Below are positions 11,807 to 23,084 of a DNA stretch of 64,000 nucleotides, piece after piece. Each line of letters begins with the position of its first letter. Within the stretch, counting starts at the first letter, position 1. The DNA comes from Telmatherina bonti (taxonomy: Eukaryota; Chordata; Actinopteri; Atheriniformes; Telmatherinidae). The notes below the pieces were generated by a model that saw nothing but the letters and a program-made list of their open reading frames with translations, was not told the origin of the DNA and did not search any database. The stretch is from contig OW121822.1 in assembly GCA_933228915.1 (NCBI GenBank), positions 7,751,869 through 7,815,868 of the forward strand, in the 5' to 3' direction. The position numbers and the translations under genes are program-made.

Positions 11807-12041
11807 CAGTGGTGGGAAACAGCAGTCCTCGAAGGCCACTTTCCTTCCAGTGTTGGGAGTTTCCCTGCTACAACACACCTGACACACATCATACTTCATT
11901 AGCAAACTGGTGCAGAGCTTGAGATCAAACTCTGCAGCAGTCTGCTCATTAACCATTGATTTGAGTCAGGTGTGTTGCAGCAGGGAAACTCTCAACACTT
12001 GGAGGAAAGTGGCCCTTAAAGACCAGAGTTGCCACTCTTGA
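11807..12041. mobile_element. hAT-like palindromic MITE (GCAGTCCTCGAAGGCC type)
   Basis: Long imperfect inverted arms are visible: 11819-11882 (GCAGTCCTCGAAGGCCACTT ... CAACACACCTGA) and 11966-12032 (TCAGGTGTGTTGCAGCAGGG ... GTGGCCCTTAAAGACC). The design and internal words match the MITE at 34912-35114, whose 8-bp TSD marks it as hAT-like. No intact TSD was found here. Confidence 0.6.
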
Positions 12042-12043
12042 CC

Positions 12044-12425
12044 TACCCAGCTAGCATACCCATGTGGGGCCCAGAAGGGTTAAATTTGGGCTGCACATAA
12101 GGGTCCCATGTGGGTTTGTCGGCAGTTTCCACTGTGGCCTCTCCTGTGTTTACCTATGGGGGTTTCAAGTTGGTTTGACTGGGTTTCACCTGGGGCCCAA
12201 CTTGGGGCCCATTTAAACAGCGCACATGAGCTCTCCATGCCCACTGAGCCCGCCTGCATCCATGATGGGGCTCTAACAGCCCACATGGGCTCTACAAATG
12301 GGGCCCATGTAAGTGAAACCACATGGGACCTTCAGTATTTGTGCAGTTCAAGCCCATGTCCACTTAGTACCCACGGAGCCCAAAGTCGACCCATGTGCGG
12401 CCCATATGGACATGCCGGCTGGGTA
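12044..12425. mobile_element. MITE with TACCCAGC-type terminal inverted repeats
   Basis: The left end TACCCAGCTAGCATACCCAT and the reverse complement of the right end TACCCAGCCGGCATGTCCAT match over about 26 bp. The interior is rich in GGGGCCCA and CCCATGTGGG palindromic words and has no coding capacity. The element abuts the preceding MITE. No target-site duplication longer than a TA is evident. Confidence 0.75.
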
Positions 12426-12639
12426 TGTGGCTCCAGCAAAATATACAATACAACAGGGTGAACGGAAATGGTAAATCCTAAAAAATAAGACAAATTTGCT
12501 TAGTGATGTACAGTTTTACCTGGATACATCCAAATATTGACTGTACTGAGACATTTGTCTGGACCCGAGTCCACTGGTGGGGTAGTGTCATAGAGCTGAG
12601 TGTCCTCAACATCATTACGAGCAGATATTTAGTTTGTTT

Positions 12640-12790
12640 CCATGATCTGAGATAGTGGGAGCATGCAGATAATGAACAACTGGGGGCCCAACATGGAGCT
12701 TTGAGGAACTCTTTCATCTGTAGGTCTGAAGTTTCCAACTGAAAGTAGTTCCCATCTTTCAAGTAGGACTGAAACAAAAGTAGAGGACCT
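12640..12790 (-). mobile_element. LINE reverse-transcriptase relic
   Basis: The minus strand encodes a degraded GVPQSSMLGPQLF motif (about 12705-12670), a decayed form of GVPQGSxLGPLLF. Only this short piece is recognisable. Confidence 0.55.
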
Positions 12791-13095
12791 GATGATAAAT
12801 TATATCAGCTGTGCTGCTTAAAATTACTGGGAACCAAATCTGAATATCTGTCACTATGTTTATGTGGATGCTCGCTCAAAGAGATTTTTTATTGTTTGCA
12901 CATGACAGTGAATGGAAACAACTGTGTTAAACCCAAAAATAGCATCTTTAAACTGGTCTTAAAACCTAATTTTTATTCTTTGGCTTTCAGTTTCTGTGAT
13001 ATTTTTTTATTTGATTTTGTTTGTTTTAATTGATATCACTGTGTTGGATTTAAATTGTTTTTATGTTATTAGCATACATATGTCTGATGGTTTTA

Positions 13096-13310
13096 TTACC
13101 TCCACCAATGAGGTTATGTTTTTACTGCCGTTTGTTTGTTTGTGTTTAAGATCACTAAAAGGTTATGAACGGAGTTGTTAGAAATGTGAAAAGGAAGAAG
13201 TGATTAAATTTTGTTGGTGATCCAGATCACTGTGTGGATCCAGGAATGTTTGAAAGGATTTGTTAACATTGTGCTTGGTGGAGGTTTGCACCCTCTGAGT
13301 GCTTTTCTAG
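13096..13310 (+). mobile_element. Possible non-autonomous Helitron 3' end
   Basis: The segment from 'ACCTCCACCAATGAGG' through 'GGTGATCCAGATCAC' to 'GGTGGAGGTTTGCACC' matches a repeat common in fish genomes. It ends with a short hairpin (13288-13302, GCACCCTCTGAGTGC), then TTTTCTAG followed by T. A hairpin followed by CTRR and a T is what a Helitron terminus looks like. The 5' end is not defined, so the family is an inference. Confidence 0.45.
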
Positions 13311-14014
13311 TCTGTTTTATATTTTTTCTTTTAGGTTTTAGTGTTCAGTTATGTCCTTTTTTTATGTAAATAAAGCTGGTATGGTATGGTATTTACAGTC
13401 TGATCCAGGAAACAAATAGTCTCATTACAGACCAGTGACCGCCCAGATATGCTATATTTCCAAGTTAATATTGAAAAATTGCTGTTTTTGTTTTCCTTTT
13501 GTTGATGTCCACCACAGTTGTTTTTTCCTCCTCGCAGTTAGTTTCATGTTAGATCTACTTCTTCTCCTGATGTAACATGAAATGAATATTTAGAGACTGG
13601 GCACAAAAACATTTAAACACACTCGGGAACATTTTTTAAATTTTTTAAAATTTATTCAGCATTTGTGCTAATTTTGACCAAACGCAACAATTTTGACTTG
13701 ATTGCACTTTAATTTGATCCAAAACCTTTTAAAACAATGAGGTTTATTCAACAAGGAGTCAGTCAAACACATGTTTTGGACAAAGAAAGATGCATCACTG
13801 TTGAAATGAGCTACTCTTATTTTACCTTTTCCATTTTCATCACATTTTTCACCCTTTCCCACCAGATGTCTTTGCTAGGAGGTTGTGGTTTTAGCCAGGA
13901 ACTTCTTATGACCTTTTTTGCTACTGTAATAAGAATTTGTCTAATTATCCTATTCTTAGGTGATACAATTTAAAATTAAGGAATTTTAAGAAATATGGTC
14001 ACTTGTACTGTAGG
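13311..14014. other. Unique A/T-rich sequence, nothing recognised
   Basis: Includes three GGTAT copies near 13377-13392. No coding frame or known element is supported. Confidence 0.4.
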
Positions 14015-14116
14015 AAATAATAATAATAATAACAACAACAATAATAATAATAACAACAACAATAATATTATTATTATTAATAATATTAATAATAATAATA
14101 ATAATAATAATATAAT

Positions 14117-14168
<52 letters not shown>
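14015..14168. repeat. AAT/AAC trinucleotide microsatellite
   Basis: Interrupted (AAT)n with AAC and ATT blocks, about 150 bp. The 147-codon frame across it is low-complexity (poly-N then poly-I) and not credible as a gene. Confidence 0.95.
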
Positions 14169-14173
<5 letters not shown>

Positions 14174-14544
14174 CCCTATAAATTACATAAAATTTCTGAT
14201 ATATGTATGTGTAAACATTGGTATTATTTCAGTTATATTTTGTTTTAAAAAATTGTGTTTACTTTTATTCATTTTTTTGTTTATTATTATTTTCTTTTTA
14301 TGTAAGTTTATATGTACATGTGTATGTATTTATTTTTGTATGTATATATGTGAATATTCGGGTACATACAGTTGTGCTTCTATTTATTCATACCGTTTCA
14401 TTAAAGAAGGAAAAACAGCTGCCTGTAAAATAAGCTGAAATTGACTAAAGTAATAATAAATGAAAACTTTATGAAAATCATTACATTATTTTCTAATTCT
14501 GGTTCACTGGAATTAAAAAAAAAAAAATCAAACAAATGAGATAA

Positions 14545-14710
14545 TTTATTACATATTCCATCAGTCATAAACTAATATTTAGTTGAACAATCCTTTAATG
14601 TTTCTGCTCCAGTCAGGTGTTTTCTGTTCCTCTCAGTCAGACTTCTGCACCTGTTGACAGGTATTTTGTCCCACTGTTCAACAGAAAAGTCTCTAATTTG
14701 TCCAGGACAC
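14545..14710. mobile_element. Possible Tc1/mariner-like relic
   Basis: Wording such as 'AGACTTCTGCACCTGTTGAC', 'AGGTATTTTGTCCCACTGTT' and 'ATTTAGTTGAACAATCC' resembles a fish Tc1/mariner family (inverted orientation). No transposase frame survives. Weak assignment. Confidence 0.35.
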
Positions 14711-14894
14711 ATTTGTTTTGTTTTTTTCTTTCTTCAACTCAATTAAATACAAAAAAAAGTGTCTTATATTACTGAATTATATTTTTTGCAAATTTTTAGT
14801 AATTAGTCCTTTTTTAAGTCTCCAGTTATTTGAGTGACTGTTGTAAATTCAGGCTTTTTCTTTAATGAAAGGAGATGAATACATATGAGAACAA

Positions 14895-14896
<2 letters not shown>

Positions 14897-14980
<84 letters not shown>

Positions 14981-14990
14981 ATATATATAT
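14897..14990. repeat. TA dinucleotide microsatellite
   Basis: About 94 bp of near-pure TA with one TGTATGTA interruption. Confidence 0.97.
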
Positions 14991-15179
14991 CTGCAAAGAA
15001 ATGTTATCCTTGTGCTGATAAAAAAGAAACAAGGATTGAGAAATGAGGTGTTCTTTGACAATGCCTGTTTAGAATTAAATGGCTGAGTTGTCATCCACAG
15101 ATCACACACCAGAAGCTGGTTCTGACTAACAACTCTTTTTATTTGTCAGTGAAGTAAACGACAGAACCTCCTCCAGATC

Positions 15180-16501
15180 TTCCCTCCTCCTCCTCCTCCG
15201 CCTCCTCTCTGCTGCAGTTGCGCCGCTTGGCCACAGCTGGGGGCTGTTGCCTCGCTCAGCCCCTTCCATCCCTCTCTCTCCCCCCCTCTCTCTCGCTTTC
15301 TCTCCGCCTGCCCTGCCTGCCTCTCTCCTGCCTCTCTGCCTCAGCCAACCCGGGCTGTGCCGAGCTGCTCCCTGCGGGATCAGAGCGCTCCCCCGCCGGG
15401 ACCCTTCTCTCACATCCCCCTGCTGGGACGCGGCTACATTTCCAGCCAAGCACTGCCTGCCTTGGCTTTATTATGTGTGTCTGCGCCGCAGCCCCGCCAG
15501 CAGAGGCAGGCAGAGGAGGAGGAGGGAGACTGGTAGCCAGAGTCAGGACAAAGAAAAAGCAGGGAGACAGAGGCTAGCGGAGGGTTAGGCTGCGGAGGTT
15601 ATCACGCATCTATCACACCGCCACTGAGGACATATTAAGCAGAAAGAAAGCGTGGGTTGTAAAAGCAGCATTCCCCTCGTGGGTGGAGATGCAGGCGGAG
15701 CGCGCAGTGTCCACGCCACCAGACCACCACCGCCACAGCTTAGAGTAAAATAACGGGACGGAACCGGGAGGCTGGTCGGGTTGGGTTCGGCTCCTGACGG
15801 GGAAAAACTACACAAAAACCAAAAACAGACTGAAACAGTTTCACTAAAACTAAAGAAGCTCTGACGGAGAGACGAGAGGAGCGCGCGGGGGGTAAAGAAG
15901 CGGTTTCTCATCAGCCGGACCGTCACGCGCGTCTTCCGTGGTATCGTGACGCACTCGCCCGGACGGTGCCACTGTCACTTTTCCTTCTTATTCTCTCCCC
16001 CCTCCTTCAAACAGCCGCGGGACCTTGTTCAGGTGTTCTTGACACGCGCGTGGGCGCGAGCGCTTGGAGAGAGGCGAAAACCGCGTGAAGAAATCAAGCA
16101 AAAATATCAGGATTGTCTGCGTCGCCGTAACCGGGGAAGTTGTTTCACCCCCTCCTTCATTCAATTCTACAGGTTGCGTGAGCAACCCTTACCGCGCGCG
16201 AGAGAAGCGGAGGAGCGGCGCGGCAGAGCGGAGCGGTGCGGCGCGGCAGAGCGGCGCGGCGCGGAGCGGTGGCTTTTTGCCGGACGCGCGACCGCCGTTT
16301 AACTCACTCAGAGGCTGAAGCTGCCGCATTGCAACAGGCGAAGAAGCAGCAGCGAAGTGGTGGTGGAGGAAGAAGAGGAGGAAGAGGAGGAGGACGCATA
16401 TCCCGGCCGCGTCCGCCTGCATGGTCAGCTGAAAACACGGAGCGGAGCGAAAAGTGTTGAAAAAGGAAGAAAAGACCAAGAAGAGCGGCTCGACGGCGGA
16501 G
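15180..16501 (+). promoter_or_regulatory. znf423: CpG-rich promoter and 5'UTR region of znf423
   Basis: Composition changes sharply to G+C-rich, CpG-dense sequence from a polypyrimidine block (CCTCCTCCTCCTCCGCC) to the exon 1 start codon. There is a run of GCGGAGCGG/GCGGCGCGG words at 16207-16270 and GGA-rich sequence at 16360-16395. No TATA box is evident, as is usual for CpG-island promoters of developmental regulators. The transcription start cannot be placed from sequence alone. The last few hundred bases are probably 5'UTR and would be GC-rich and structured. Confidence 0.7.
16421..16432 (+). other. Three-codon upstream ORF in the putative 5'UTR
   Basis: ATG GTC AGC TGA (Met-Val-Ser-stop) lies 70 nt before the main start codon. 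It could dampen or delay initiation at the main ATG if the 5'UTR begins upstream of it. The main ATG has G at -3 and T at +4, so its context is only moderately good. Confidence 0.5.
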
Positions 16502-16541
16502 ATGTCCAGACGCAAACAGGCCAAACCGCGCTCCGTCAAAG
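16502..16541 (+). CDS. znf423: znf423 exon 1, coding part (NuRD-recruiting N-terminus)
   Basis: The ATG opens a 13-codon segment MSRRKQAKPRSVK plus one base of codon 14, followed by a good donor (G|GTAAGA). MSRRKQ-x-x-P is the N-terminal motif shared by SALL, FOG (ZFPM), BCL11 and ZNF423/ZNF521 proteins. In these families it binds the RBBP4/7-containing NuRD co-repressor in the nucleus. The exact AKPRSVK wording fits ZNF423, because ZNF521 has SLK, SALL has AKPQH and FOG has PRQIK. ZNF423 is a multi-zinc-finger transcription factor that binds EBF and BMP-SMAD partners, and it acts in adipocyte commitment, cerebellar development and ciliary signalling. The exon ends in phase 1 and joins exon 2 in frame. 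All zinc fingers lie outside the window. Confidence 0.9.
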
Positions 16542-16728
16542 GTAAGAAAGGAAGCGGCTGCTTTCTTCACGGACACTTTTCTCAGCGTCAAACACAGAGC
16601 TGGCTTTTCCACTGCCAACTCTTCTGCCTCCTGTTTGCTCATTTCATTTTATCCCCCCCAAAGGGCTGAAGGCAGCCAGTAGTTTAACGACGGAGGTAAA
16701 TTCAGCCTCGTACCTGGACCAGCAGCTG

Positions 16729-16854
16729 CAGCCTTACTGGGGCTGAACTGGTTGGTAACTGGGAAGGATTGAAGGAAATTCAGCTTCAGCTCAGCCTTAC
16801 TGGGGCTGAACTGGTTGGTAACTGGGAAGGATTGAAGGAAATTCAGCTTCAGCT
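16729..16854. repeat. Perfect 63-bp tandem duplication
   Basis: 16729-16791 (starting CAGCCTTACTGGGGCTGAAC) is repeated without change at 16792-16854, immediately downstream of exon 1. Perfect identity suggests a very recent event, or that the unit is at the beginning of minisatellite formation. Confidence 0.97.
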
Positions 16855-19800
16855 GCTTTTTCTGGCTTATGGAGAATGGGTTTGAATTGTGGCCCAACTT
16901 GTTGGGATTTCCTGAACGAGCTCCTGTTTTCTGAATGATGTGGTCCTTCTCCCCCCCAATGGAAGCTCCTGCTTGATCTGAACCACATTTGGCTCTTTAT
17001 GTTAAATAACCACAGAGCCAAACGTCATTTCATGCCGTCTTCTTAAGGGAAACATATTGGTTGTGTGTGTTTGGTCTAATATTTATAGACATTTTCCCTT
17101 TTCTTAGAAAACACAGGTGGGTAATTAACAGTAATTTAAAGCAAAGCTTTGCATTAATCTATATTTTATGGGATGTTTAGGAATAAATAAGGAGCAGGCC
17201 TCAGTTCGTGCCGTCAGCATAAAGTGGTATTCATGGCAGTGCATGGTTGAGTGGGCATCAGGGGGTGCATGTGGTGTCCTTGGCCTCTGCATTTCCTTTA
17301 TGGGACCCAGATGGGCAACGGGACTTGGCTGACCATGTGGTCACCACTCCCCCCACCCCATCATTTCCTCAACCATGAAAGCGTCCCTGTTTTTGGGCTT
17401 CCCAGACTGGATCAGCGGCAGCATCCCAGCAGATGATGTTCCGTCTGATTCCGGGTTTCTTGTCCCAGTCGTTGGGAAAGCTTCAGGAAGTACCGACAGA
17501 ATGTGTTGTTACGTCCCTCGGGGGTATGTTTGTGGTTGTAATTGTACTGCAGCGTGCAAGAAAACAGTTTGAAAGAGTTGTTTTTTCTTCGTCGCAGGCG
17601 TGCGGGGGGGTTGTTGCAGGATGTGATTGGCAGTGACAGCCTACAGATTCCTCAGCCTCCTCAGGAATCTACTGTAAAAGTTGCTTTCAGTTTTCGCCCA
17701 TCGTGGAAAAGAGATGCTGCTTGTAACGTGTGAAGTGGGAGTTTTATGGACCCCAAACACGAGGGTCTGAAATAAAAACAGGGTTTGGGATGAATTCTGG
17801 ACGAAGATGTGGGAACGTCCAGCTTTACAGCCAGAATTCCCATTTTCTGTAACCCGTAGTTCAAAGTGAAAAGACCTTTAGTGGGTGTAAGCCGTGTATT
17901 TTTCCACGGTTGGTATGTTTTTTTTGTACACTTTGGACTTTAACTTGAGTTTTTTTTTTTTGGTTCTTCTTCAGATGTTTATTTAAATTCCAGTGAATAT
18001 CAGGTGGATGTGTGTGTGATCGGTGTGTGAATGAGCGGTGAAGATGGCTGTTTCTGCCTCCTGCTGCAGCGTCGTTGAGCGTCGGTGGACCGTCTGTCTG
18101 CCGTGGCTGTGCGAGTGTGTGTTTCTGCTTGCGAGGTGAAGCCTTGTGTGTCTGCGTGTGTGTCGAAGAGGCCGTCAGGTCTCAGCAGCCTTGGATAACC
18201 AGAGCTTAGCTTTAGTCAGGCAGCCAAGCGAAGCGGAGCAAAGCCGAGGCAGACGACCACCACTCTGTTCGTGCTGCAGAAGCAACGCGACCTTGGTTGT
18301 CCAGCTTGCATAAACACCGTGTGTGTGTGTTTATTTTTGTGTGTGTGTGTGCTCCTCTGTGTGTGCACATGCATGTGCTATCTCTTGTCCACACCTTGTC
18401 CCCTCTGTCAGCTTGGCAACACCAGGCTTTGGAGGAAGATGGAGGAGAAATCATGGAGGTGAAGGGGGGAAAGGTGGGGAGGGGAGGTGTTTGGGGGCAG
18501 TGCAGCAGGTGAGGGGCAGGAGGGATGGAGGGAGGGCAGGCTGAGGTGAGCATCGCCAGGGGATTATCTGTGTTTTCATGTTCTCCTGTCTTTCACCTGC
18601 TCACCCAACTCTGACTGGCGGGCTTACTGTCCAGCCAGGCATACCAAAACAATAACAAAGACCCCCCCCGCCCCCATCTTTCCTGCCAGAGATGTGCATG
18701 GACTCACGGCGGTCCAGCTGACGGTCGACACACCAGCCTGGCACTGACGTAAAGACGTTGATGTTCAGTGTTTGCTGGAGACAATGCAGCGCTTTGTAAA
18801 GGCAGTGATGACGGACTCGGGCTTCGTCTCGCTGAGACAAACCGACTCAAAGTTATTACAGCTCAGAGTTTTATCAAGCAGGTTGGCTTTTAATGTCATT
18901 CTAAGTGGATCATTTTAAAGCAACATGGCTGAACTCCAGCAGGTTTTTGCACTTCGGCGCCCAGAATGGCAGCTAACCCAGCATCCTGTCTCGTATCTGA
19001 GACCTCTCCGGCCAGTAAAAGTCAGCCAGATGTTGTCAGATCTCGTGGCATGTCGCTTTCCCTGGTTCAGAATGGCCATGAAGCAAAATGCAGTTGTTAT
19101 GTTACGTTCCAGGCTGGAAAAGGAAGCTGGGAAGTGTGTTTTTCCTCCTCCAGATGCTGCAGAGCTTCCAGGAGTGGACATAATTAATGTCAGTGTGGCT
19201 TTAAAACGAGTCGGAAGCTCAGAGTTTGAAGGTTTACAGCGGTCTGCAACGACTTCTCTCAGCCAGCAAACAGCCTTTAACGGGAGATTTGACATCTGTG
19301 AGAATCTGACGCTTCAGCTCCTTTTAGGCTCATAGATCTTTGAGTTTAGGTTAAAGGCCACACACACTTTGGATATTTGGTGTCATTATTCTGTTTAATG
19401 TTTGATTAAATCCCCTCCTCATTTGATCCTTTCCTAACTTTCTGCAGCACAAACCTAACAAACCCAAAACGTTGAGATATTTATCTGCAAACCGCCAGAA
19501 AAAGCAGGAAGGTTTGTGGAAAAGGTCACATTTGCAGGTGTGTGTGCAGACTAAAGCAGGTCAGAGCTCCAGAGTCCTGATCAAGTCTTCCTCTCAAGCG
19601 ACGAGCCGCAGTTCTCCACTAACGGCTTCTGATGCGTCGTTATCGGGTTTCGCTACATCAATCCTACTAAAAGAAAAAGATCTATCATGTCAAGCAGGTG
19701 CCTGAGTTCAGCATGGAGGACTCGGTAACCACAGGAAGCTCCACTCGATGCACAGGCGTCAGATAAACCGTCACCGCCGGGATGTGTTGACCAGTCGAGC

Positions 19801-20991
19801 CTCGGCTGTGGTTCGGCCTCGTTAGCACGGAGCGGACGGCGCTAATTTACAGCCTGTTAATTGAACGTGGACTAATGATGCGATGATGGGCCATGAAACT
19901 GGCTGGTGGGTTGAGAGGGAAAGAAATGGAGGGTGGGGGGGCATGAGGAGGAAATGAAAGAGCCCTGCTTCGCGCTTATCAAAATATTATTTCAGTGGAT
20001 TAATCCGTTTTTAATGTGTGTCTTTAGCGAGGCGAGGAAGAGAAAAAGCTCGTTCTGCGTCTGCTCCTCGCTGTCCTATCTCTCTCCCTCTCAGCTCTCA
20101 GCCCCTTGAGTCTCTCATGCATTATGTAGTGATGATTATTACTTAATTACACATTAATAAATCCGCTTCATTTGCAGGACATTAAACGGGAGTTGGGTGC
20201 ATGTGACGGGGAGATGGAGGAGAGCGGGAAGATGGGAGAGGAAAGCAGCACTTTGGGCTTTATTTGGTTTGTGTTGTTTGTGGCGTTGGCTTTAGACAAG
20301 TGGAGGCTGGCTTTGCTGCTGGTGTGTGTCGAGCTGATGAAATCAGTCTCACGCCATCTTTCTTCCTCCGTGCGATCAGCTGGCTTAATGCAGGCAAAAA
20401 GTACTTTTTTAATTCCTCTGATGGTTTTGGAGAAACACACAAAGTCGAGGGAGGTGGATGAACCCGGGGGGATGTGGAGAGCGAAGTTTCCGCACACAGT
20501 TAAGTCTAGTTAGAGCTCAGTTTGCTCTGCTGAACCCCCGTCTCACCATGAATCCGTTCTGCAGAGACTCTGGTTTAAACGCAGCCCAACATCGCTATGA
20601 CAACACGTAAAACATCCGAGTCCCAGACGGTGACGTATGAATATAAACATACCTTTCTACAGGACTTTACAGCTGATTTAAGGTTGCAACAGAAGTTGCT
20701 TTTTAATATGATTTATTTATTTATTTATTTATTTAGCAGATATTATACACACACACACACATAAATAACGGTAGTTTGTCGTCCACCGCAAACAAAAGGT
20801 TATTTTCATGCAGACAGCTTCATGCACGGCCGTCGGAGGTGATTTTAGACTGCAGATGCCACACAGTCCACCATCAGGAAGCGGATGTTCTGGAGCGCGC
20901 GGAGGAGTTCTGAGATTAGTCAAAGTTACATTTAAGTTCCGGTGATTTGGGCCGAATCGCAACGACCTGCAGAATTCACCAGGAATCGCTG
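16855..20991. other. Intronic sequence without recognised elements
   Basis: Contains short GT runs (18318-18365) and chance frames, including an overlapping pair at 18915-19335. Between 19830 and 20175 there is a repeat-free stretch with homeodomain-type cores (GCTAATTTACAG, CTGTTAATTGAACG, TTACTTAATTACACATTAAT) that resembles a conserved regulatory element. I see no exon. Confidence 0.4.
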
Positions 20992-21370
20992 AAGGGCTGT
21001 GACGATATGCTTTTGTCCCCATTCCATTGTGATTTTTTGGGTGCCGATTCGATTTAAATTGTGATTCTCACAATTCTTTGATATTGCTAATATCTGTAGA
21101 TTAAAACAAAAATAAAGGATAAAACTTTTTTTCTGCTCGTCATTTTTCTTGATTTCAATGAAGAAAAAAACAACACAATAAACCAGATCATCATTCTGCT
21201 GCTATAATGCCCAAGAAGACAAGTAAAAACATCAATAAAAACAATAAAAAATGACAATTTTATAATGGATTATTTTTATTTATTTGAAAAAATATAGATT
21301 TTTTTGACAAAAAAATTTATTTTAAAATTGTAAAGCAAAAGATCCAGATTTTTATATTTTCCCACCCCTA
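20992..21370 (+). mobile_element. hAT-type MITE, copy 1
   Basis: About 380 bp, AT-rich, from AAGGGCTGTGACGATATG to TTTTCCCACCCCTA. It is the same family as 32227-32635 and 54888-55292: ends TAGGG(C/G)TG, interior 'CATCATTCTGCTGCTATAAT' and 'GATTTCAATGAAG'. The flanking 8-mers do not match here, so the TSD has decayed. Confidence 0.8.
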
Positions 21371-22574
21371 CTGATCACAATGTAAACACTCACAAGTCAG
21401 TTATGTAACGTGGAAACGATCAGAAAAGCGGGATGTGTGGGATCACATGCTGCTGGTCTCAGCTGGGGGCTGCATGCCACGTCTGCACCTGTGCATGCTG
21501 CTTAGATAGAAAACCTCATATTGGAATGCAGCCGTCATGCATACAGCTGCCAAACTCTTTCCAGTATTATGATTGTCTGATATTTATACTGAGGTGACGG
21601 TACATTTTCAACACGCTGTGCTGCTTCGTATCTGCCTTCGTAAATTCTAACCCAGTCATGTGTTAGTAAAGCCGAGGAGAGCAGCAGGAAAAGGGACGTA
21701 CAGCTGTAAAAATGGGCCCAACAGGTTTGGAACCAGAGATCTCTTGGAGGTAAATCCACAGATCCTCAGAACTGCTGCTTCCCCCGTCTCCTCTCCAAGG
21801 CTTGTGGTCAGCTAGGAAGCTGGACATCATCAGGTTAACAACAAGGATGCTGATGAGCCCAAACGTGGAGGAAACGGACTGGAAATGCTGCTCCGACCAG
21901 CACACACAGTTCATCTTCTGTTGCTGCAGAAGTTGTGGAAATCACGTCTGCAGCGTGGACGCTCTTATCCCCTCTGCCTCCTTCTTCCCACCTGGCTTCG
22001 CCATCTTTTGGATGTCACCCTTTAGCAGAGCGCAGACTTGCATAGGTCGACTGGCTGGCGTAAAACCAGACCTTCCACACGTGGATTACATGAAGACAAT
22101 GATGTCATTTCACAGGTAGAACTGAGCGTAATGCACAGCCGGAGCTTTTATCCATCTGGAAAAGTCTGGTCATGTTTGTGGAGCCATAGATTGTGTCAAC
22201 AATACTGCATTCAGTGCACGTACAGGCACGGCGAGTCCTGCAGAAAGGCGCGTTGTGGTTTGGTATTAAGGCTTGCTGAACCATTAAATGACTCTGAAAG
22301 CTTTGTTAAAAATTCCATCGACTCCTCAGCAGGGGGTGGATTTGAGTTTTGGGTACTTGTTTTCTAATGGGACGAAACAAGCTCATGTAATTGGTGATTG
22401 GTGGAGCCCAGCGGTACCGTGCGCTGAATGTAATGGACTCATGTAGATCTGCACTCTGTACCGTCCTCTGGGACGGAAAACAAGGTGCAGGTGGAAATAA
22501 AAGTATTGCAAGAAAATACACCAATAATCTCAGACAACGATCAGAGTCGTTGTTTGATAGAAGAAGACAATCAC
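21371..22574. other. Intronic sequence, nothing recognised
   Basis: Frames of about 100 codons occur on both strands (for example 21802-22119), but none has domain features or splice context. No repeats were recognised. Confidence 0.4.
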
Positions 22575-23084
22575 ACCGGTTTTGTCTCATCACGGTGTGA
22601 CCACATCTCTTCACTGGCTGCCTGTCTCATTTAGAATAGTTTTTAAAGTTTTACTTTTGGTTTTTAAATGTTTAAATGGTCTGGCACCTCCGTACCTCTC
22701 TGAGCTTCTGCAGCATCATTGTCCTGGTAGAGCTCTTAGATCAGAATACCAGATGCTTCTCGTCGTCCCGAGGACTCGACTCGTGGAGACGGATCCTTTT
22801 CTGCAGGAGCCCTTAAACTCTGGAACAGTCTCCGTCTTTCGAGGTCTGCTGGGACTTTAAGTGGTTTTAAATCTCTTTTGAAAACTCTTCTTTTTATGTT
22901 GCTTTTAACTCCTGAGAGCAGGAGCACTCGGTCTTTTCTGTCTTATTTTGTCTTTTAACTATTATGTTGTCTTTATTTTAGTGCTGTTAATGTTGATTTA
23001 TTTTATTTTACCTGTACAGCACTTTGGTTACTTTCAGGTTTGTGGAAGTGCTCTACAAATAAAGTTTGACTGATTGATTGACAT
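22575..23084 (+). mobile_element. L2-like LINE, 3' end
   Basis: The + strand encodes TSLHWLPVSFRIVFKVLLLV, then KCLNGLAPPYLSELL, and after frameshifts a LKLWNSLR-like block: the C-terminal region of a CR1/L2-clade ORF2. The 3'UTR ends with CTACAAATAAAGTTTGACTG followed by (ATTG)n-like tail repeats at 23069-23084, as in L2 elements. The copy is 5'-truncated and frameshifted. Confidence 0.85.

Noticed and set aside
13995..14438. 147-codon frame with poly-Asn and poly-Ile
   Set aside because: Reading of the AAT microsatellite followed by A/T-rich intergenic DNA.
15585..15926. 113-codon and other frames in the CpG-rich region
   Set aside because: GC-rich sequence has few stops; frames on both strands and all phases are open, and there is no homology that I recognise.
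16502..16541. Assignment of exon 1 to SALL, FOG/ZFPM or ZNF521
   Set aside because: The MSRRKQ motif is shared, but the KPRSVK ending and especially exon 2 (VEEGE...W-D) fit ZNF423 only.
18915..19335. Overlapping 136-codon (+) and 126-codon (-) frames
   Set aside because: Opposite-strand frames of the same stretch with no domain, splice context or homology that I recognise; likely chance in GC-balanced intronic DNA.
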